From: Halovenus marina
Lineage (GTDB): Archaea; Halobacteriota; Halobacteria; Halobacteriales; Haloarculaceae
Reading direction: 5' to 3'
Assembly: GCF_051414115.1 (NCBI RefSeq)
Contig: NZ_JBLKNZ010000001.1
Span: 1,922,001-1,986,000, forward strand
DNA: 64,000 nt
This document shows, piece after piece, positions 25,876 to 35,221 of the stretch. The position numbers and the translations under genes were made by a program. The number at the start of each line of letters is the position of its first letter. Positions within the stretch are counted from its first letter, which is position 1. Under the pieces are notes generated by a model. It worked only from the letters and a program-made list of their open reading frames with translations. It did no database searches and was not told the DNA's origin.

Positions 25876-26352
25876 GTGAGCGACCGGCAGTTCCGGGGCA
25901 AGCCCTCGAAGTCACACATCATCTGGACTCGGAGCACACGGAGCGGCGCGACCAGAAAGCGCTTCGACGACGAGCACTTCGAGAAGTGGGCCACACACTG
26001 TGGCTTCGACTTCGAGCGAACGAAACACGTCGACCACGACAGAGGAGGCGAGCCACGCGCACAGTGTCGGTGCGTGTTCAGTTGGGGGAAGCTGAGCGAC
26101 GAGACGATCGAAGTCGATGGCGAGTCCTGGGACTTCGGTGACCAGACGGTTCCCCGAACCTTCATCGAGATAGACGAGAAGGGACTCGCACGCGTGAAGG
26201 GGTGGAAGTTCGAGACGATATACGATATCCGAATGATGCGTCACAAGGGACCGGAGTTACTCATCGAGACGGCAAACGAGGGGCGAAAGCGACTCAACGG
26301 CCGGAAGTTCGTCACCGGCCCGAGAGAACAACAGCGCGAGGATTCGTCGTAA
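25876..26352 (+). CDS. Conserved-looking haloarchaeal protein of unknown function
   Basis: I do not recognise this 158-residue soluble protein. It is rich in Arg, Lys, Trp and His for a haloarchaeal protein and has no membrane segment. Features include EKWATHCGFDFERTKHVDHD, a single CRC pair and a basic C-terminus. Binding of nucleic acid is possible from the charge, but this is a guess. GTG at 25876 is chosen: a TATA-like cttatta lies about 25 bases before it, so the message is probably leaderless. It diverges from the rpa operon. Confidence 0.72.
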   Translation: MSDRQFRGKPSKSHIIWTRSTRSGATRKRFDDEHFEKWATHCGFDFERTKHVDHDRGGEPRAQCRCVFSWGKLSDETIEVDGESWDFGDQTVPRTFIEIDEKGLARVKGWKFETIYDIRMMRHKGPELLIETANEGRKRLNGRKFVTGPREQQREDSS

Positions 26353-26417
26353 CTGCGTTCAGGGGCCGAGAGTTCTATAACTCCAGATTTATACGCGTCC
26401 TCGACTAACAGTGGGTG

Positions 26418-27143
26418 ATGACACAGCGAACGACGCGATGGACGCGCCGACGGGTTCTGGTGGGAACTGCGGCGGCGGGGGTAACGGCACTGGCTGGCTG
26501 TCTCGGTGGCGACGATTCCGATGGAGACGGGAACGGAGACGACTCAGCAAATGGAGATGAGGACGGTTCAGCAGACGGCAGCGATCTGCTAGACCAGTTC
26601 TCTGACGTGCCGGAGGGGGATTTCGCCCGTCCAGTCAGAGGCGATCCAGAGGCCGAGGTCACCCTCGAGGTCTACAAGGACTTCGCCTGCCCCCACTGTC
26701 GGACGTACGTGATGGAGGATGCAGAACGGATCACCAGCGAATTCGTCACGTCCGATCAGATCCGATACGAGGCTCGAAGTCTACCGTTGCCGGTCGCAGA
26801 CCCAGAATCGTTCGAGGCTGCAAACGCCGCCCGGGCCGCCTTTGAGGAGGGTGGCAACAGCCACTTCTGGGCGTACTCGCATCGACTCTTCGAGGAGCAG
26901 GACCGACTGACAGAGGATGCGCCCGACATCTACGGAGAACTGGCGACAGAACTCGGCCTCGACGGAGACACGATCCAGTCCGCTGGCGCGAACCAGACGT
27001 ACAGCGATACCGTCACCGCGGACCGAAACCGCGCACAGCAACTTCGAATTGGCGGAACACCGGGCTTTGCCCTCAACGGCGAGGTGGTTTCCGGTGGGAT
27101 ATCCGACGTGATGAGCGCCATCGAGAGCGCCCTCGGCGAATGA
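26418..27143 (+). CDS. DsbA-family thiol oxidoreductase lipoprotein
   Basis: A 241-residue protein exported by the Tat route: signal TRRRVLVGTAAAGV, lipobox ending at Cys28, then an Asp/Gly/Ser linker. The thioredoxin-fold domain carries the active site CPHC at 91-94 and the cis-proline loop GTPGFALNG near 215. It should catalyse disulfide exchange outside the cell, probably on copper or c-type redox proteins or other exported proteins. ATG at 26418 is preferred over a GTG one codon upstream. Confidence 0.9.
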   Translation: MTQRTTRWTRRRVLVGTAAAGVTALAGCLGGDDSDGDGNGDDSANGDEDGSADGSDLLDQFSDVPEGDFARPVRGDPEAEVTLEVYKDFACPHCRTYVMEDAERITSEFVTSDQIRYEARSLPLPVADPESFEAANAARAAFEEGGNSHFWAYSHRLFEEQDRLTEDAPDIYGELATELGLDGDTIQSAGANQTYSDTVTADRNRAQQLRIGGTPGFALNGEVVSGGISDVMSAIESALGE

Positions 27144-27165
27144 ACGTACTGCGACTCCAGACCAG

Positions 27166-27714
27166 ATGAAGGGACAACCCGACCTCGCGGTGCTCAGACT
27201 CGGCCACCGGCCGGGCCGTGACGAGCGCATGACGACGCACGTCGGCCTGACCGCTCGCGCGCTCGGTGCTGACCGCGTCATTCTGTCCGGCGAGGGGAAA
27301 TCTCAGGGCGACACCATCGAGGACATCACGGAGCGGTTCGGCGGCCCCTTCGCCGTCGAGACGACCGACAGCCCCGTCGACCTGCTGGAGGAATGGGGGG
27401 GAACGATCGTTCACCTGACGATGTACGGCCTGCCGGTACAGGACGTTATTGGGGAGGTTCGCGAGGAGTTCGAGCGCGGGGATCCGCTGTTGGTCGTCGT
27501 CGGTGCGGGAAAGGTGCCGTGGGACATCTACGACCAGGCGACGGACAACGTCGCGGTGACCAACCAGCCACACTCCGAGGTTGCGTCGCTCGCGGTCTTT
27601 CTCGACCGCCTGTTCGAGGGGAAAGAACTCGACCGGGAGTGGGCCGACGCAGCGCAGACCGTCGTGCCGAAAGCCGAAGGAAAGCTGGTCGAAGACGCAG
27701 ACGAGACGGAGTAG
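27166..27714 (+). CDS. trm56: tRNA (cytidine(56)-2'-O)-methyltransferase
   Basis: A 182-residue SPOUT methyltransferase that modifies C56 in the T-loop of archaeal tRNAs. The N-terminal LRLGHRPGRDERMTTHV is a strong Trm56 signature. VVGAGKVPWDIY and NQPHSEVASLAVFLDR form the knotted SAM-binding region. It lies 22 bases after the DsbA-like gene and about 100 bases before tfe on the same strand. Confidence 0.95.
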   Translation: MKGQPDLAVLRLGHRPGRDERMTTHVGLTARALGADRVILSGEGKSQGDTIEDITERFGGPFAVETTDSPVDLLEEWGGTIVHLTMYGLPVQDVIGEVREEFERGDPLLVVVGAGKVPWDIYDQATDNVAVTNQPHSEVASLAVFLDRLFEGKELDREWADAAQTVVPKAEGKLVEDADETE

Positions 27715-27781
27715 CCGCGAGGCATCACACTCGACTGTCGGGTGCACCGAGCGTCGAAACCGACGGAACGACCCCTTCGAT

Positions 27782-27791
27782 GGTTTTAACC
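27782..27791 (+). promoter_or_regulatory. TATA-like box of tfe
   Basis: ggttttaacc is centred about 30 bases before the tfe ATG, giving a leader of only a few bases. Confidence 0.45.
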
Positions 27792-27815
27792 ACCTGACTC
27801 TCCGTTGTTCTCATA

Positions 27816-28349
27816 ATGGCTTTTGAGGACTTACTGGAGGACCCGGTGATACAGAAGTACCTCCACGAACTCGTCGGACCAAAGGGGATGCCCGTCGCGG
27901 CCGCGCCGCCCGATGGCGAAGTGACAGACGAGGAACTGGCCGAGGAACTCGGCCTGGAACTGAACGACGTTCGCCGGGCGCTTTTCATCCTCTACGAGAA
28001 CGACCTGGCGAGCTATCGTCGGCTGCGCGACGAGGATTCGGGGTGGCTCACCTACCTCTGGACCTTCGAGTACGACAAGATACCAGAACAGCTCGAATCG
28101 GAGATGGAGCGGCTACTCGCTGCGCTCGAACGGCGCCGCGAGTACGAACTCGAAAACGAATTCTACCTCTGTGAGCAGTGCGGGATCCGCTTCGAGTTCG
28201 ACGAAGCAATGGAGTTTGGCTTCGAGTGCCCCGAGTGTGGCTCCTCGGTCGACGCGATGGAAAACACCAGACTAGTCGACGCGATGGACGAGCGAATCGA
28301 GGAGCTTAGTGACGAACTCAACGTGGAGAACACGGAGATAGAGGCCTGA
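27816..28349 (+). CDS. tfe: Transcription initiation factor TFE (TFIIE alpha)
   Basis: A 177-residue general transcription factor that helps open promoter DNA with TBP, TFB and RNA polymerase. An N-terminal winged helix (about 1-90) is followed by a coiled region and a zinc ribbon: CEQC and CPEC at about 116-119 and 138-141, spaced as in archaeal TFE. The C-terminal 30 residues are acidic and helical. It overlaps the DUF2110 gene by one base (TGATG), so the two are coupled. Confidence 0.96.
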   Translation: MAFEDLLEDPVIQKYLHELVGPKGMPVAAAPPDGEVTDEELAEELGLELNDVRRALFILYENDLASYRRLRDEDSGWLTYLWTFEYDKIPEQLESEMERLLAALERRREYELENEFYLCEQCGIRFEFDEAMEFGFECPECGSSVDAMENTRLVDAMDERIEELSDELNVENTEIEA

Positions 28350-29017
28350 TGGTCGTTCTCGCGACCAAATGCTACGTCGAGGGCAGCGCCCGCGAGCGCG
28401 CGCTCGATTCGCTTCGCTCGCTCGTCAACAACAGCGTCGAGGGACTCGAAGTCACCGTCGACGTCGGCCTCCGCGACGACGGATTCCCCTCGGTGACGGT
28501 GGATGGGCCGGACGCAACCGCCGCGCGCAACGTGCTCCGCGAAGAGTGGGGCGCAATTACACCGCACATGGACGACGGTGAGGTGTACACGGGAACGCTC
28601 AAATCGTGGGACGATGACGGGTTCGTTCTCGACGCCGGGCGCGAGGTCTGGATCCCACAGGACAACCTCGGTCTCGGACCGGGCAGTCCGGAGCAGATCC
28701 GAACCCGCTACGGACTCGTCCAGCACGTCCCACTCCAGTTCGTCTACGGGGAGTCGTCCCGACTCGCAGACAGCGAGCGCGACCGACTCTACGAGTGGAC
28801 GCGTGGAAGCGGCCGCGTCAACGTCAACAGCGCGACGCGCGCGGAGGTGCGCGCGACTGTCAACCGCGCCGGACACGCAAACGACATCGTCACTGTCGAA
28901 CGTCTCGGCCTGCTCGAACAGAGTATCATCTGCAAGGAGGGAACCGACCCGCCGGGCCTACTCGCCAGCATCGGTCAGTACCTCCCCGCAGAACTGCTCT
29001 GTGTCATCCCGGACTGA
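28349..29017 (+). CDS. DUF2110 family protein
   Basis: A 222-residue soluble protein of a family conserved next to tfe in haloarchaea. The N-terminal CYVEGSARERALDSLRSLV and central EVWIPQDNLGLGPGSPEQI are typical of DUF2110. The central part looks like an S1/OB-like beta domain, which would fit RNA or nucleic acid binding, but no function is known. Translational coupling to tfe suggests a role near transcription. Confidence 0.85.
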   Translation: MVVLATKCYVEGSARERALDSLRSLVNNSVEGLEVTVDVGLRDDGFPSVTVDGPDATAARNVLREEWGAITPHMDDGEVYTGTLKSWDDDGFVLDAGREVWIPQDNLGLGPGSPEQIRTRYGLVQHVPLQFVYGESSRLADSERDRLYEWTRGSGRVNVNSATRAEVRATVNRAGHANDIVTVERLGLLEQSIICKEGTDPPGLLASIGQYLPAELLCVIPD

Positions 29018-29054
29018 GTCCGAGCACGCCACAACAGCGCTGTAGACGGCGGTG

Positions 29055-30863
29055 TCACTTCCCCCAGAAGGGATCCCGATTGCGGTGCTTTTCGAGGTAC
29101 ATGCTGAGGACTTCGCGTTCGTCCATCGAGATTTCGTCACCGAGTTCCTGTTCCAAGATCTTGGCGTGTTTCTCTGGGATCTCGACCCAGAGTTCGTCGC
29201 CTTCCTCGATCTGACGGCCGACGGTCGGGCCGTCGATGGAGACGGCGACGCGCTCGCCCGTGCGCGATTCGTCGACGTCTTCGCCCTCGTCCTGGATGGA
29301 TTTCAGCATGCCGACGCGTTCGGGTTCGGAGCCATCGAAGCGAACGATGCGGGAGTTCCGCCGGAGCAATCCGCCGCCGATTTCGACGCCGACAACAGCG
29401 GGGTCAGACTGCCGGAAGGTGTGGTCGTCGAGGATCGTAAACCGCGCCGGGCGCGTGATGTTTTCGAGGATCTGCTCTTGCTGTTCGGATTCGATCTCCT
29501 CGACGTACTCCTCGTAGGACTCGACGAGTCGGTAGATGACGTCGTGCTCGAAGAGGCGAACGTCAGTCTCCTCGGCCAGATCTCGGGCGTCGTCGAGCAC
29601 GTCGACGTTGAAGGCGAGGATCGACCGGTGGTGAGGCTTGTCCGCCGTCTCTGCCATCCGAACGTCCCGCGGCGCGACGTCGCCCACCTCGGCGTGCATG
29701 ACCGGTATCTCGGCTTCTTCGAGCGTGCTCGCGAGCGCTTCGAGGCTTCCGAGCGTGTCTGCCTTGACCGTCAGGCCCTCCTCCTCGGTCGACACCTCGA
29801 TGTCTGCGAGTTCCGCCTCGACTTCGGTGATGACGCTCTCGACGTCCCTGTCGCGGACGACCCGGACTGGCGCGCCAGCCATCGCACCGTCGAGGTCAGG
29901 CGCGGCGATCTTGACACCCTGCGCGGCGACGACCGAATCGACGCTCTCGAATGCTTCGTCGGAGCGAATCTCCGCGAGCGGTTTCGGTTGGAGGAGCGCG
30001 CGCACGTCCGTGACGATCGGTTCAGTCTGTCCGCCGACGACGATCTGATCGCTTTCGCGGATCGTCCCGTCGTAGACGACGGTGTCGATAGTGGTTCCGA
30101 AACCCTGCGTGTCCGTGACTTCGAGGACGGTCCCAGCCCCCGGACCGGCCACGTCGATCTGCATCTCCTCTTTCATGTAGCGCTGTGACAGCCCCATGAG
30201 GACGGTCAGCAGGTCTGGGATCCCCTCGCCGGTCTCGGCAGATACTGGAACGACACCAACGTTCTTCTGGAAGTCCTGGACGCGCCAGTACATATCGGCC
30301 GAGAAGCCACCGTCGGAGAGTTCGCCGATGATCTCGTAGAGATTCTCGTTGAGGTCCGACTCGACGCGGTCGCTCTGGGCCTCGATAGCGACTCGTGCGG
30401 GCCGGTCCGGCGTCGGGTTCCAACCGGGAACGGTATCGATTTTGTTGGCAGCGACGACGAAGGGCGTCGCGGTGCGCCTGAGAATGTCGACTGCCTCGTG
30501 TGTCTGTGGCTGGAAGCCGTCGTTGACGTCGACGACGAGAATGGCGATGTCTGCGAGCGCGCCGCCGCGCGAGCGCAGCGTCGAAAACGAGTGATGGCCC
30601 GGCGTGTCGATAAAGAGCAGTCCCGGCAGGTCGAAGTCGTCGGGGTCGACCAGGTCACCAGCGATATCAGAGATGACCGACAGCGGCACCGCGGTCGAGC
30701 CGATATGCTGTGTGATCGCGCCAGCCTCCCCCTCGCTGACCGCGGAGCCGCGAATCTTGTCGAGCAGGCTCGTCTTGCCGTGGTCGACGTGTCCCAGCAC
30801 CGCGACGATGGGGGTTCGAAGCGCGCCCGACTCCGACTGTCCCGAGGGTGTATCTTCAGACAT
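29055..30863 (-). CDS. infB: Translation initiation factor IF-2 (aIF5B)
   Basis: A 602-residue GTPase that promotes ribosomal subunit joining. G1 is GHVDHGKT at 24-31, G3 is DTPGHHSF and G4 is NKID. The domains follow the aIF5B/eIF5B order, with a long helix before the C-terminal domain. There is no intein and no N-terminal extension. The ATG is followed closely by the G domain. It is preceded on the same strand by the GT87 gene, with its own promoter between. Confidence 0.96.
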   Translation of the reverse strand: MSEDTPSGQSESGALRTPIVAVLGHVDHGKTSLLDKIRGSAVSEGEAGAITQHIGSTAVPLSVISDIAGDLVDPDDFDLPGLLFIDTPGHHSFSTLRSRGGALADIAILVVDVNDGFQPQTHEAVDILRRTATPFVVAANKIDTVPGWNPTPDRPARVAIEAQSDRVESDLNENLYEIIGELSDGGFSADMYWRVQDFQKNVGVVPVSAETGEGIPDLLTVLMGLSQRYMKEEMQIDVAGPGAGTVLEVTDTQGFGTTIDTVVYDGTIRESDQIVVGGQTEPIVTDVRALLQPKPLAEIRSDEAFESVDSVVAAQGVKIAAPDLDGAMAGAPVRVVRDRDVESVITEVEAELADIEVSTEEEGLTVKADTLGSLEALASTLEEAEIPVMHAEVGDVAPRDVRMAETADKPHHRSILAFNVDVLDDARDLAEETDVRLFEHDVIYRLVESYEEYVEEIESEQQEQILENITRPARFTILDDHTFRQSDPAVVGVEIGGGLLRRNSRIVRFDGSEPERVGMLKSIQDEGEDVDESRTGERVAVSIDGPTVGRQIEEGDELWVEIPEKHAKILEQELGDEISMDEREVLSMYLEKHRNRDPFWGK

Positions 30864-30903
30864 CCCGTCTCACCGAAAACTGATTGAAAACAGCCGTCGG
30901 CTC

Positions 30904-30913
30904 CATTTAAGTA
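30904..30913 (-). promoter_or_regulatory. TATA-like box of infB
   Basis: The minus strand reads tacttaaatg, centred about 45 bases before the ATG, which would give a leader of roughly 15-20 bases. Confidence 0.4.
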
Positions 30914-30942
30914 ATTCGTCTCGTCACGCCGGGCTGGCTCTG

Positions 30943-32229
30943 CTATGATGACTGGTCGTCAGATTCGAGCAGATCCTCGCCCGGGAGCGAACCGGGATGC
31001 TGTGCCAGCCGAACTGCAGCGAGACCGACCAGCAACGCCGTCCCGTACACGCCTGGCTGGAGCAGCACTGCCTCCGAGCGACCGAAGAGATAGATTGCGG
31101 TCTTGGTCCCAATCGAGTGGAAGTGAACGAGCAAGACGGCGAGGACCGGGATCCACGGAAGCCCGTCTTCGCGGTCGAACTCGGCGGCGAGCAAGATGAT
31201 CGCAGGCACGATCAGGACCACCAGGTCGTGGGTGTACGCACGCGGCGCGAACAGCGGGATCACGGCGACGCCGAGCGCGAAGGTCGGCCACGCCGCTTTC
31301 GGATGGTGGCGACGCGTCACAGCGAGCCAGACGACGCCGACAACCCCAAGCACAGTCACGGGGATCACCCAGACGTTCGGAAGCGACAGCCCGAACGACG
31401 CGACGAACTGATCGACGAGGTAGAACGGCCGGTAGTAAGCTGTCAGGTTCATGTAGGGAGCAAACTGCTCAGTGCCCCAGCCTTTGCCCCACCGGAGCAC
31501 GTCGAGATACGCCAGATTCGTGTCGATTCCGAACACGAGCAGTGACACCGCGAGAAGCCCTCCGGCAGTCACGAGCGCCGAGACAAGTCGGTTTCGGTCA
31601 CGCAGCAGATGTGCCCCGGCAGTCGCATAGAAAATCTTGACAGAACTGCCGAACGTCGTTAGAAGGCCGCTGAGCCACTGTCGCCCCCACAGGCCACGGT
31701 CGCCGCGCTCGTGCGTGTAAAACCCAAAGCACAGCAGCGCGGCAAGGAGCGTCGATATCTGACTCCACTTGAAGTCCCAGAGCTGTGGGTGAAAGCCAAA
31801 CAGCGCAAAGAGGGTGAGGATCCGCTCGGGCACCGTCAGCCCGTATCCGAGTTCCTCGACGACGGCCTCGACCCCGACCCACAGCAACACGAGCGACAGC
31901 ACTCCGAAGAGGACGGGACCAGCCTCGAAACCGAGTTTCGCAAAGGGGTAAAACAGCGGAATGACGAACGGAGGATACAGGTAACTGCCGTGGTAGCCCC
32001 CGCTCTCGTTCTGAACGTATATCTCCTCATCCTGAAGCCAGCCTTCGACCGCGCTCGAATACGCGCTGAAGTCGTTGAAGCCGTAATCCGAGACGTGAAT
32101 CGCTTCGACGGTCTGAAGCCACGCGTCGACCACCGGCCAGCAGACCATCGTCAGCACGGTCACAATCGAGAGGGCGACGAATCCAGGGCGGTCGTGGCGG
32201 CGGTTCCACAGTTGCCTCGACAGCGACAT
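30943..32229 (-). CDS. GT87-family membrane mannosyltransferase-like protein (DUF2029)
   Basis: A 428-residue protein with ten or more membrane helices, of the GT87/DUF2029 type that moves sugars from polyprenyl-phosphate donors to glycans or lipids outside the membrane. The first loop has the acidic FNDFSAYSSAVEGWL, where this GT-C family carries its likely catalytic Asp. HGSYLYPPFVIPLFYPFAKL is another family-like block. The exact sugar and acceptor are unknown. ATG at 32229 is preferred over the GTG one codon earlier. Confidence 0.82.
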   Translation of the reverse strand: MSLSRQLWNRRHDRPGFVALSIVTVLTMVCWPVVDAWLQTVEAIHVSDYGFNDFSAYSSAVEGWLQDEEIYVQNESGGYHGSYLYPPFVIPLFYPFAKLGFEAGPVLFGVLSLVLLWVGVEAVVEELGYGLTVPERILTLFALFGFHPQLWDFKWSQISTLLAALLCFGFYTHERGDRGLWGRQWLSGLLTTFGSSVKIFYATAGAHLLRDRNRLVSALVTAGGLLAVSLLVFGIDTNLAYLDVLRWGKGWGTEQFAPYMNLTAYYRPFYLVDQFVASFGLSLPNVWVIPVTVLGVVGVVWLAVTRRHHPKAAWPTFALGVAVIPLFAPRAYTHDLVVLIVPAIILLAAEFDREDGLPWIPVLAVLLVHFHSIGTKTAIYLFGRSEAVLLQPGVYGTALLVGLAAVRLAQHPGSLPGEDLLESDDQSS

Positions 32230-32314
32230 CACCGGGTGCCACGACCGAGACCGTCATATGTTTGATGGTCTCAGACCCGTCGGTCTCGGTGAGATACAAC
32301 AGCTGAGCGCGGCG

Positions 32315-34543
32315 TTACTGGAAGCCGATCCGGCCGCCGCGGCCCTGCTGCTGGGGTTCGGGGCCGCTGCCACGGAACTCCTCTTCCATGCGCTCGTAGT
32401 AGTCGCGGATGTCGTCAGTGATGGTCGCGCGGACGTTCTCCATCGCCTGCCGGAAGTGGCGCATCTCAACGACTTCGGCGTCCTCGTCCTGTCGAAGCGC
32501 TTCGATGGCACCCTCGCGAGCGATCGATTCCAGATCCGAACCGACGTACCCCTCCGACACTTCAGCGAGTTCTCGCAGACTCACGTCCGGGGAGAGGGGC
32601 ATGTCCTCGGTGTGGATCTTGAGGATCTGTTCGCGACCCTCGATATCGGGTTCGCCGATCATCACGAGTCGGTCGAACCGACCCGAACGGATCAGCGCCG
32701 GGTCGATCATATCCGGCCGGTTGGTCGCGCCGATCACCATCACTTCCTCCATCTCTTCGAGCCCGTCGAGTTCCGTCAGTAGCTGATTGACGACCCGCTC
32801 GGAGACGTTCGAGCCCGCTTCACTGCCACCGCGACCGGGCGCGAGCGAGTCGAGTTCGTCGAAGAAGATGACCGTCGGCGCGACCTGACGTGCCTTCCGG
32901 AACGTCTCGCGGATCGCCTTCTCGCTTTCGCCGACCCACTTCGAGAGCAGTTGCGGCCCACGGACGCTGATGAAGTTCGCGTCGGTCTCGTTTGCGACGG
33001 CTTTGGCCATCAGCGTCTTGCCGGTGCCCGGCGGCCCGTAGAGGAGAACGCCAGACGGGGGACTGATCCCCATCCGCGTGAACTTCTCCGGCGAGTTCAT
33101 CGGCCACTCGACGGACTCGCGGACCTCCTTCTTTGCCCCCTGGAGGCCGCCGACGTGGTCCCAGTTTATCTTCGGGAGTTCGACGAGCACTTCCCGCATC
33201 GCGCTCGGGGACACCTCGTTGAGCGCGCCGCGGAAGTCGTCGCGTTTGATGATCATCCGGTCGATCAGACTCGGTGGGATGTCCTCCTCGTCCAGATCGA
33301 TCTCCGGAAGGTAGCGACGGAGTGCCTTCATCGCAGCCTCCTTGGTCAGGCTCTCGATGTCTGCCCCGACGAAGCCGTGTGTCTCCTCGGCGAGTTTGTT
33401 CAGGTTCACGTCGTCAGAGAGGGGCATCCCGCGGGTGTGGATCTGGAGAATCTCCTGACGCCCACTCTCGTCCGGGACACCGATCTCGATCTCGCGGTCG
33501 AACCGGCCGGGGCGGCGAAGGGCCGGATCGACCGAATCCACGCGGTTGGTTGCGGCGATGACGATGACCTGCCCGCGGGATTCCAGTCCGTCCATCATCG
33601 TCAGCAACTGCGCGACGACGCGGCGCTCGACTTCGCCGGTGACGTCCTCCCGTTTGGGCGCAATCGAGTCGAGTTCGTCGATGAAGATGATCGACGGCGA
33701 CTCCTCGCTGGCGTCCTCGAAGATTTCGCGTAACTGCTGTTCGGATTCGCCGTAGTACTTGGAGATTATCTCTGGTCCGGCGATGGAGAAGAAACTCGCC
33801 GACGTCTCGTTTGCGACCGCCTTCGCAAGTAAGGTCTTGCCAGTGCCGGGCGGCCCGTGCAACAGCACCCCCTGTGGCGGTTCGATGCCGAGTTTCTTGA
33901 AGATCTGGGGGTGTTTCATCGGCAACTCGACCATCTCGCGGACGCGCTGGATCTCGGACTGCAGTCCACCGATGTCCTCGTAGGTGATCCCCCCACCAGT
34001 TTTCTCGAAGCCGCTGATCGGCTCCTCGCGGAGTTCGACGTCGGTGTCCTCGGTGATCAACACGACCCCCTCGGGTTCGGTCTCGACGGCGATGAGCGGG
34101 ATTGCCTGCCCCGGCGAGCGCATGAAGGGGTGGTTCGTCGAGGACATCACCGGCACGATGTCACGCTCGACGACCGGTCGCTTGAGGATCTGTCGTTTCA
34201 CCATCCCCGCGGCGTCGCTGCCGAACTGGACGCTCGCTTCCTCCGGCGGCGCGAGCACGAGTGTCTCGGCCTTCTCGGCCTCTGCCTTGCGGATTTCGAC
34301 GCGTTCACCGATCCCCACGTCGGCGTTCTGACGGGTGAACCCGTCGATGCGAACGGTGTCCGTGTTCCAGTCCTGTCGGTCCGCGCGCCAGACCTTCGCG
34401 GCCGTCGTCTCTGCGCCCTCTATCTCGATGATGTCGCCCGGCGAGAGTTTGAGGTGCAACAGCGTATCTGGGTCGAGACGCGCGATGCCCCGCCCGGAGT
34501 CGTTCGGGTACGCCTTTGCAACCTCCAGTTGGACTTCATTCAT
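32315..34543 (-). CDS. cdc48: Cdc48/VCP-type AAA+ ATPase
   Basis: A 742-residue unfoldase with an N-terminal double-psi barrel region (about 1-180) and two AAA domains. D1 has GPPGTGKTLLAKA and DELDSIAPKRE; D2 has GPPGTGKTLMAKA and DELDSLAPGRG. Both keep Walker B and arginine-finger regions. The C-terminus is Gly/Gln-rich and lacks the HbYX proteasome tail, ending in IGFQ. It probably extracts and unfolds proteins for the proteasome. Haloarchaea often have several paralogues, so the exact letter cannot be assigned. Confidence 0.94.
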   Translation of the reverse strand: MNEVQLEVAKAYPNDSGRGIARLDPDTLLHLKLSPGDIIEIEGAETTAAKVWRADRQDWNTDTVRIDGFTRQNADVGIGERVEIRKAEAEKAETLVLAPPEEASVQFGSDAAGMVKRQILKRPVVERDIVPVMSSTNHPFMRSPGQAIPLIAVETEPEGVVLITEDTDVELREEPISGFEKTGGGITYEDIGGLQSEIQRVREMVELPMKHPQIFKKLGIEPPQGVLLHGPPGTGKTLLAKAVANETSASFFSIAGPEIISKYYGESEQQLREIFEDASEESPSIIFIDELDSIAPKREDVTGEVERRVVAQLLTMMDGLESRGQVIVIAATNRVDSVDPALRRPGRFDREIEIGVPDESGRQEILQIHTRGMPLSDDVNLNKLAEETHGFVGADIESLTKEAAMKALRRYLPEIDLDEEDIPPSLIDRMIIKRDDFRGALNEVSPSAMREVLVELPKINWDHVGGLQGAKKEVRESVEWPMNSPEKFTRMGISPPSGVLLYGPPGTGKTLMAKAVANETDANFISVRGPQLLSKWVGESEKAIRETFRKARQVAPTVIFFDELDSLAPGRGGSEAGSNVSERVVNQLLTELDGLEEMEEVMVIGATNRPDMIDPALIRSGRFDRLVMIGEPDIEGREQILKIHTEDMPLSPDVSLRELAEVSEGYVGSDLESIAREGAIEALRQDEDAEVVEMRHFRQAMENVRATITDDIRDYYERMEEEFRGSGPEPQQQGRGGRIGFQ

Positions 34544-34703
34544 AGTAGCCTGTGATGCTAGTACAGTCAGGTGTCCCCGGAGATATGCCTTTTGCTACCG
34601 GTGGTTGTGCGGGCTACCCAAATCATCGAACCGGTCTCGAAGAAATGTCAGAAGAAGGTCACTGTCGGTTAGGTTCATAACCCTGGAACTGTTACCGTCT
34701 CAC

Positions 34704-35132
34704 ATGGTCTTTCTCGTCCCGTACGACGGTTCGCCGGTCTCCGAGCGCGCACTCGACTGCGCAATCGAGCACGGAAAAGCGATGAACACGAAAGTCGTGG
34801 CGGTCAGTTTTGTCCCAACTGGCGCGGAATATGCAGAGCGGCGCAAGTGGATCGAACCGAGCGAGGACTTCGCCGCCGACAACGCCCGAAACGAACTCAA
34901 ACGCAAGATAGCTGAGGCGACCGACGACGCGGAGCGGTCCTTCTCCGGCCCCGATGCGAGTACACTCGGAAACGGCGTCAGCAAACACGTCCGTCGGGTC
35001 GCTCAGGACATCGACGCATCGGTGCTGTTTGTCGGGGCTGACCCGGCCGCTGAGAGCGACGACCTGTCGACGCCGTTTGGCGATATCGCGACGAAAGCAG
35101 GCTACGACGTGCATCTCGTCCGCTCGGCCTGA
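34704..35132 (+). CDS. Universal stress protein (UspA family)
   Basis: A 142-residue UspA fold: VFLVPYDGSPVSERALDCA at the N-terminus and VLFVGADPAAESDD near the C-terminus. The ATP-binding pattern Gly-2x-Gly-9x-Gly-Ser is missing, so it probably belongs to the non-ATP-binding type. ATG at 34704 fits the fold exactly, with a TATA-like ttcataac about 26 bases upstream. Its role in a particular stress is not visible. Confidence 0.88.
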   Translation: MVFLVPYDGSPVSERALDCAIEHGKAMNTKVVAVSFVPTGAEYAERRKWIEPSEDFAADNARNELKRKIAEATDDAERSFSGPDASTLGNGVSKHVRRVAQDIDASVLFVGADPAAESDDLSTPFGDIATKAGYDVHLVRSA

Positions 35133-35221
35133 CAAGTGACGTGAAGCGGGTCAGAGAGAAGTCTGCTGTGTGCCAGACACGGCCCACAACCTTTTCTCAG
35201 GGCAGATCGATAGTGTATGTA

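Noticed and set aside
34552..34572. tagtacagtcag upstream of cdc48, resembling the right arm of repeat copy A
   Set aside because: Only 12 bases match, there is no centre or second arm, and it is not at a stop codon.
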